NCBI GenBank assembly: GCA_030425285.1
Contig: JAUIAY010000001.1
Location: forward strand, 186,001 to 250,000
DNA length: 64,000 nt
From: Bacteroidia bacterium
GTDB taxonomy: Bacteria; Bacteroidota; Bacteroidia; Flavobacteriales; Flavobacteriaceae
Direction of reading: 5' to 3'
A program made the translations under genes and the position numbers. The notes beneath the pieces were generated by a model. It was not told the origin of the DNA, did not search any database, and saw nothing but the letters and a program-made list of their open reading frames with translations. Below are positions 59,359 to 64,000 of this stretch, in pieces. Positions within the stretch are counted from its first letter, which is position 1, and each line of letters starts with the position of its first letter.

Positions 59359-62235
59359 CTACCCGACGATGTTTACAATTTTACCAGGTACCACAATCAC
59401 TTTTTTAGGTGTTCTACCTTGCAATTGTTCTTGAGTTTTGTCGTGAGCCAATACGGTTTTTTCAATATCCTCTTTGCTCATATCCAATGGTAGTTCTAAC
59501 GTAAAACGCATTTTACCGTTAAAGGAAATCGGGTAGTTTTTGCTGCTTTCTACCAAATGTTTCTCCTCAAATTTTGGGAATGGCACTGTTGAAATAGACT
59601 CACTATGCCCTAACTGACTCCATAATTCTTCAGAGATATGCGGTGCATACGGTGAAATCAACACAATCAATGGCTCCAAAATATCACGACTCGTACATTT
59701 TTGAGCAGTTAACTCATTAACAGCAATCATAAAGGTCGATACCGAGGTGTTAAAGGAGAAATTCTCAATATCCTCTTCTACCTTTTTGATGGTTTTGTGT
59801 AATGTTTTTAGAGCCTCCCCTAACCCCTCCGAAGGAGGGAAATCGTTTACGTAGAAGCTTCCGTTTTCACCTTGATGGTATAACTTCCAGAGTTTTTTAA
59901 GAAACCCATGTACACCTGTAATACCAGCCGTATTCCAAGGTTTGTATTGCTCCAAGGGTCCTAAAAACATTTCATACAGACGCAAACTGTCGGCGCCATA
60001 ATCTTCACAGATACTATCAGGATTAACAACGTTAAACCAACGCTTTGACATTTTCTCAACTTCTCTACCAACAATATACTTATTGTCTTCAAGAATAAAT
60101 TCAGCATCTTTAAATTGAGGCTGCCAATTTTTCAATTGATCAATATTTATTTCGTCAGAAGAATTAACCAGATTAACATCAACCCTTAACTCCTCGACTT
60201 CATAATCATCTTTCAACCCTTTAGAAACATATTTATTTTCACCAGATATACGATAAACTATGGCACTCGTTCCCAAAATCATCCCTTGGTTAATGAGTTT
60301 TTTAGCAAACTCATCCACAGGCACCAAGCCTAAATCGTACATAAACTTTTGCCAGAAACGCGCATATAGCAGGTGTCCTGTAGCGTGCTCGCTACCACCA
60401 ATATATAAATCTACTTGCTGCCAGTAATTCACCGCTTCCTGTGAAAAGATTTCGGTATCATTATGTGGATCCATATAGCGGTTAAAGTATTGGCTACTGC
60501 CTGCCCAACCTGGCATGGTGTTGAGCTCTAGAGGAAATACAGTCTTGTTCTCGACTGCGCTCGAACTGACAACTGTATTTGTTTTTGTATCCCAAGCCCA
60601 AGTGGTGGCGTTACCTAAAGGTGGTTCGCCAGTTTCGGTTGGTAAGTACTTCTCTACTTCTGGTAAGGTAATAGGTAAATGCTTGGCATCTATCATCTGC
60701 GGCATGCCATTAACATAATACACTGGGAAAGGTTCTCCCCAATAACGTTGACGTGAAAACACCGCATCACGCAAACGGTAATTGGTTTTTCCTTCGCCTT
60801 GACCCAGTTGTTCCAATTCAAAAATGGCACGTTTAGTTGCTTTTTTGTAATTCAAACCATTAAGGAAATCACTATTCGCAATCACCGTATTTTCCTTATC
60901 TGCAAAAGCCTCTTCAGAAATATCTACACCTTCAAATATATTTGGGATTGGAATATTAAAATGCTTGGCAAAATCGTAATCGCGTTGGTCACCACATGGC
61001 ACGGCCATGACAGCTCCTGTTCCGTAGCTTGCCAAAACATAATCGCCAATCCAGATTGGAATGGGTTCTTCAGTAAAGGGGTGTTCGGCATAAGCACCGG
61101 TAAACACACCCGAAATGGTTTTAACATCTGCCATTCTATCGCGTTCGCTACGTTTAGCCGTTGCTTCAATGTAGGCTTCTACGTCAGCCTTTTGTTGGTC
61201 CGTTGTGATTTTGGCAACCAATTCGTGCTCTGGTGCCAAAGTCATAAAACTGACTCCAAAAATAGTATCAGGACGTGTAGTGAAAACAGAAATTTGATAA
61301 GATGTCTCGTCGACTACGCTCGACATGACAGATGACTGAGCTTCGAGAGCCTCAGCTCCCAATACCTTGAAGGTCACAGAGGCTCCAACCGACTTACCAA
61401 TCCAATTACGTTGACTTTCCTTTAGAGAATCTGTCCAATCAATAGTTTCCAACCCTTGTAATAAGCGTTCAGCATAAGCCGAAATACGCATAGACCATTG
61501 GGTCATTTTCTTTCTAACCACAGGATGTCCACCACGTTCTGAAACGCCATTAACAATCTCATCGTTTGCTAAAACCGTTCCCAAAGCAGGACACCAATTC
61601 ACTTCGGTTTCTGCTAAATAGGTTAATCGGTACTGCAATAAAATTTCTTGTTGTTTTTCAGAAGCCAAACTATGCCATTCTTCCGCAGTAAAATCAACTA
61701 CATCATCACAAGCCGCATTCACTTTAGAATTTCCTTCTTTTTCGAAAACAGAAATTAGCGTGTCAATGTTTTCGGCTTTATTGCTATCGTAATTATACCA
61801 TGAATTGAACAGTTGAATGAAAATCCACTGTGTCCACTTGTAATAACTCGGATCACTGGTACGAATTTCACGAGACCAATCGAATGAAAAGCCAATTTGG
61901 TCTAACTGTCTGCGATAGGTTTTAATGTTTTCTTCAGTGGTAATCGCAGGATGCTGACCAGTTTGAATAGCATATTGTTCAGCAGGTAATCCAAAGCTAT
62001 CATAACCTTGTGGATGCAAAACGTTAAACCCTTTGTGGCGTTTATAACGTGCATAAATATCGGAAGCAATATATCCTAACGGATGCCCAACATGCAGCCC
62101 AGCACCGCTAGGATACGGAAACATGTCCAATACATAGTATTTTGGTTTATCTGAATGGTTGTCCGCTTTAAAGGTTTGGTTGTCTGCCCAATACTTTTGC
62201 CATTTGGCTTCGATCTCGTTGAAATTGTATTTCAT
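59359..62235 (-). CDS. leuS: Leucyl-tRNA synthetase with three REP-encoded insertions
   Basis: The start is set at ATG 62235 ([16 protein letters not shown]), excluding a 10-residue extension. The 958-residue class I synthetase has the HIGH motif as HVGH, an editing domain ([27 protein letters not shown]) and the KMSKS motif as EKMSKR. Three stretches look inserted: at about residues 302-310 (SVMSSVVDE), 555-563 (VVSSSAVEN) and 798-807 ([10 protein letters not shown]). Each is encoded by a REP-like palindrome (see repeats), and all keep the frame open. The GSSQYF sequence after the GWAG motif replaces the GSSWYF I would expect. It charges tRNA-Leu. Confidence 0.93.
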   Translation of the reverse strand: MKYNFNEIEAKWQKYWADNQTFKADNHSDKPKYYVLDMFPYPSGAGLHVGHPLGYIASDIYARYKRHKGFNVLHPQGYDSFGLPAEQYAIQTGQHPAITTEENIKTYRRQLDQIGFSFDWSREIRTSDPSYYKWTQWIFIQLFNSWYNYDSNKAENIDTLISVFEKEGNSKVNAACDDVVDFTAEEWHSLASEKQQEILLQYRLTYLAETEVNWCPALGTVLANDEIVNGVSERGGHPVVRKKMTQWSMRISAYAERLLQGLETIDWTDSLKESQRNWIGKSVGASVTFKVLGAEALEAQSSVMSSVVDETSYQISVFTTRPDTIFGVSFMTLAPEHELVAKITTDQQKADVEAYIEATAKRSERDRMADVKTISGVFTGAYAEHPFTEEPIPIWIGDYVLASYGTGAVMAVPCGDQRDYDFAKHFNIPIPNIFEGVDISEEAFADKENTVIANSDFLNGLNYKKATKRAIFELEQLGQGEGKTNYRLRDAVFSRQRYWGEPFPVYYVNGMPQMIDAKHLPITLPEVEKYLPTETGEPPLGNATTWAWDTKTNTVVSSSAVENKTVFPLELNTMPGWAGSSQYFNRYMDPHNDTEIFSQEAVNYWQQVDLYIGGSEHATGHLLYARFWQKFMYDLGLVPVDEFAKKLINQGMILGTSAIVYRISGENKYVSKGLKDDYEVEELRVDVNLVNSSDEINIDQLKNWQPQFKDAEFILEDNKYIVGREVEKMSKRWFNVVNPDSICEDYGADSLRLYEMFLGPLEQYKPWNTAGITGVHGFLKKLWKLYHQGENGSFYVNDFPPSEGLGEALKTLHKTIKKVEEDIENFSFNTSVSTFMIAVNELTAQKCTSRDILEPLIVLISPYAPHISEELWSQLGHSESISTVPFPKFEEKHLVESSKNYPISFNGKMRFTLELPLDMSKEDIEKTVLAHDKTQEQLQGRTPKKVIVVPGKIVNIVG
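59814..59843 (-). repeat. REP-like element (family 3) inside leuS
   Basis: A G/C-rich unit with a CCCTCC-GAA-GGAGGG palindrome at 59825-59839, flanked by CCTCCCCTAA. On the coding strand it encodes [10 protein letters not shown] in-frame. No other copy exists in this window; its resemblance to dispersed flavobacterial repeats is from memory. Confidence 0.6.
60547..60571 (-). repeat. REP-like palindrome (family 2) inside leuS, copy B
   Basis: The plus strand reads TCGACTGCGCTCGA, then ACT, then GACA, matching the hemW and second leuS copies. It encodes the segment VSSSAVEN in leuS, in the same reading phase as copy C. Confidence 0.8.
61306..61330 (-). repeat. REP-like palindrome (family 2) inside leuS, copy C
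   Basis: The plus strand reads TCGACTACGCTCGA, then CAT, then GACA. It encodes VMSSVVDE in the editing-domain region of leuS. A second short inverted sequence (CTGAG...CTCAG) adjoins it. Confidence 0.75.
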
Positions 62236-62361
62236 CGTCCTGTTTTTCCGCTTATAAAAGCGCAAATTTAAGCTTATTATAACAATGTTGAAAGTTTAAA
62301 CGTTGTAATCCTTAACAGAATAGATTTCTTTTATATTTTTACATCACTAACAAACGTTTCT

Positions 62362-63240
62362 ATGAGTTCATCTTTTGATAGGTATCAAAAACGCCGCTTA
62401 ATTTCATCCTATTTTTCAGTTGTTTTGAGTATTGGTCTCGTATTATTCCTATTGGGTTTATTAGGAATGCTAGTGATCAATGCCAAAAAGGTTTCAGATC
62501 ATTTTAAAGAACAAGTTGTGGTGACCATTTACTTGAAAGATTCAGCTAAAGATGTTGAGATTAAACAATTGGAGAAGAGTTTAGCACTTTCTGAATATGT
62601 TAAGTCAACAGAATTTGTTTCTAAAGAACAAGCTGCGGAGTCTATAAAAGCCGAAAACGGTGAAGATTTTATGGAGTTTTTGGGGTATAATCCATTGCAA
62701 AATTCCATTGATGTGCATGTTAAAGCTGATTATGTGAATGAAACCCAATTGCAGGACATATCGGAAGAGGCACTGACTAAAAGCTTTGTTGATGAAGTAC
62801 GTTATGACAATGATTTGGTTACATTGATGAATAACAACGTCAAGAGAATCAGCTTTTGGATTTTGGTCATTAGCGCCTTATTTACGGTTATTGCCGTGTT
62901 GCTTATTAATAGTTCTATCAGGCTGTCTGTTTATTCCAAACGTTTCACCATCAAAACCATGCAAATGGTAGGCGCTACCAAGCAGTTTATACGTAGACCC
63001 TTTGTTTGGAAGAGTGTACGCTTGGGTGTTATTGGTGCTATATTAGCTATGATAGGCATGGCTGTTGTGTTCTATTATGTCAACAAAACCTTTCCAGAAT
63101 TAGATTTACTGAACAATACGGTGCTTATTGCCATATTGTTTGCGGGTATTTTTATGTTGGGTATTGTTATTACTTGGATTAGCACGTTTATTGCCACACA
63201 ACGTTTTTTGAATTTAAAGACGGATCAGTTGTATTATTAG
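62362..63240 (+). CDS. ftsX: FtsX, cell-division ABC transporter permease
   Basis: The 292-residue protein has the FtsX layout: a cytoplasmic N-terminus, membrane helix 1 (about 20-42), a periplasmic domain (about 45-165) and three C-terminal helices (about 168-192, 223-243 and 258-280). The conserved RLSVYSKRFTIKTMQMVGATKQFIRRPFVWKS segment between helices 2 and 3 is diagnostic. With FtsE it activates cell-wall hydrolases at the septum; ftsE is not in the window. A TATTTTTA -7-like box lies at 62334-62341. In many flavobacteria other genes (DUF3098, uppP, truB) follow, which are absent here. Confidence 0.93.
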   Translation: MSSSFDRYQKRRLISSYFSVVLSIGLVLFLLGLLGMLVINAKKVSDHFKEQVVVTIYLKDSAKDVEIKQLEKSLALSEYVKSTEFVSKEQAAESIKAENGEDFMEFLGYNPLQNSIDVHVKADYVNETQLQDISEEALTKSFVDEVRYDNDLVTLMNNNVKRISFWILVISALFTVIAVLLINSSIRLSVYSKRFTIKTMQMVGATKQFIRRPFVWKSVRLGVIGAILAMIGMAVVFYYVNKTFPELDLLNNTVLIAILFAGIFMLGIVITWISTFIATQRFLNLKTDQLYY

Positions 63241-63259
63241 TGGTTAGTGATTGAATATC

Positions 63260-63784
63260 ATGAAAAAAATAATTGGCGAGCACAATTTAGATCTTATTCA
63301 AAAAATTCATTTAATTATTGTTTTATTGGTGATGCTTGCTTTTTATTCAGTCGGAAACAATAATTACTCTTTAATAAAATCACATCTTCCACTGTCTTTA
63401 ATATTTCTAGCAATTTTTACAATTTTAATATTAGCAACTGTCTTTTCGAAGTCTGGATTAATAATTAAAGAACATAACCTATTTAAAGGTTATTTTGTTT
63501 TAGGATTTCTAATTTATAAGCAAAGTATTGATTTAAAAAGTAAGACTAAATTATCAATATTAAAATTGAAAAGAGCTCATGGCATGCCTGCACCTGGAAT
63601 TATATTTCCTCAAAACGCTCATAGTTTCTATAAGTTTTATATATACCTGCTCAATAAATCTCATACTGAAAAAACTGAAGTGATTGGATTCAAAAAAGAG
63701 GAAAATGCTAAAAAAATAGCCGCTTTTCTATCTGAAAACCTAAATTTGAAGTATGAAATATATAGCCCTGATTTTAATTCCTAG
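63260..63784 (+). CDS. Unknown membrane protein, two helices
   Basis: The start is taken at ATG 63260 (MKKIIGEHNL), as a TTG three codons earlier has no support. The roughly 174-residue product has two hydrophobic helices (about 14-31 and 43-64) and a cytoplasmic C-terminal part with a basic, beta-alternating pattern (LSILKLKRAHGMPAPG, KFYIYLLNKSH). It resembles membrane-anchored regulators or PH-like modules but I cannot assign a family. It follows ftsX by 19 bases. Confidence 0.65.
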   Translation: MKKIIGEHNLDLIQKIHLIIVLLVMLAFYSVGNNNYSLIKSHLPLSLIFLAIFTILILATVFSKSGLIIKEHNLFKGYFVLGFLIYKQSIDLKSKTKLSILKLKRAHGMPAPGIIFPQNAHSFYKFYIYLLNKSHTEKTEVIGFKKEENAKKIAAFLSENLNLKYEIYSPDFNS

Positions 63785-63840
63785 TTAATAATAATTGTTG
63801 GTCCTCTTCGTTAAAATGGTATAACCAACGTTTTCTAAAG

Positions 63841-64000
63841 ATGAAAAAATCCGTTCTACTCATTTTTATTTCGATAATACTTTTGGGAGTTATCAGTTTT
63901 TTTGGCATCAAATCTCTAATAATTCAAGATCCACAACCAGAAGCCTGTGCCATAGAAACAGAAACCATTATTAAGATTACAGAAGGGACGTCCTACGATA
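63841..64000 (+). CDS. Partial membrane-anchored or secreted protein, cut by window end
   Basis: An ATG frame begins MKKSVLLIFISIILLGVISF and stays open to the window end (53 codons seen). It has one N-terminal hydrophobic segment, then a polar, Glu/Ile-rich stretch (ACAIETETIIKITEG). It is probably a signal-anchored or exported protein; no family is recognised from this fragment. Confidence 0.6.
   Translation, partial: MKKSVLLIFISIILLGVISFFGIKSLIIQDPQPEACAIETETIIKITEGTSYD

Noticed and set aside
60799-61335. A 178-codon plus-strand frame opposite leuS
   Set aside because: It is antisense to conserved leuS sequence, has no family features, and arises from codon bias on the other strand.
1-64000. 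CRISPR array, prophage or insertion sequence
   Set aside because: No regularly spaced repeats, integrase, transposase or structural phage genes were seen. The only repeats are short REP-like units and hairpins.

Overview
The window is a piece of chromosome from a marine-type flavobacterium (Bacteroidota, Flavobacteriaceae-like). The evidence is the low G+C content, A-T rich promoters with a TAnnTTTG -7 box, near absence of Shine-Dalgarno sequences, three proteins ending in a type IX secretion (T9SS) C-terminal sorting domain, a DnaE polymerase with a fused exonuclease domain, an S16 protein with a long acidic tail, and families such as DUF4271 and DUF4296 that are typical of this phylum. I see no prophage, insertion sequence, CRISPR array or rRNA. 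One tRNA (Asp, anticodon GTC) is present.

Layout. 223-5969: a complete trans-4-hydroxyproline catabolic operon (deaminase, 2-oxoglutarate semialdehyde dehydrogenase, epimerase, D-amino-acid oxidoreductase) with a divergent AraC-type regulator. 5969-11021: a tiny membrane protein, then a run of leftward genes from an outer-membrane protein and ruvC through hemW to small housekeeping proteins. 11071-15967: an envelope block (flippase-like protein, glycosyltransferase, a Bax-inhibitor-family membrane protein, a lipoprotein, DUF456). 16222-19278: a TPR histidine kinase/LuxR-type regulator pair preceded by a small secreted peptide. 19807-26593: tRNA-Asp, a DUF58 protein, thioredoxin, dnaE and a stress-type four-helix protein. 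26781-33028: a lipoprotein, rpsP-rimM-tRNA methyltransferase, an amino-acid permease, a glutaryl-CoA-dehydrogenase-like enzyme and a phosphoesterase. 33025-37661: ferredoxin/ferredoxin reductase, NifU/Mrp iron-sulfur genes, an alkyltransferase-like protein, a LysE-family exporter and trmB. 37742-43152: a glycosyltransferase, a PhoR/PhoB-type pair and two T9SS proteins. 43225-53992: a LuxE-like acyltransferase, tyrS, an epimerase, pyrC, a polyprenol sugar synthase, hemD, a T9SS leucine-rich protein, pckA and DUF423. 54072-64000: saccharopine dehydrogenase with an Lrp regulator, a BI-1 protein, a zinc peptidase, alanine dehydrogenase, leuS, ftsX and two unknown membrane proteins, the last cut by the window end.

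How the genes fit together. Most are housekeeping genes, but several converge on amino-acid catabolism: hydroxyproline to 2-oxoglutarate, lysine via saccharopine and glutaryl-CoA, alanine dehydrogenase, and PEP carboxykinase for gluconeogenesis. This suits an organism that lives on protein or collagen-rich material.

The most unusual signal is a set of short REP-like palindromes of three families, all in the same orientation. Two identical 26-base hairpins sit directly behind the stop codons of ruvC and leuS. Four others lie inside the reading frames of hemW (one) and leuS (three), where they are translated as extra peptide segments without breaking the gene.
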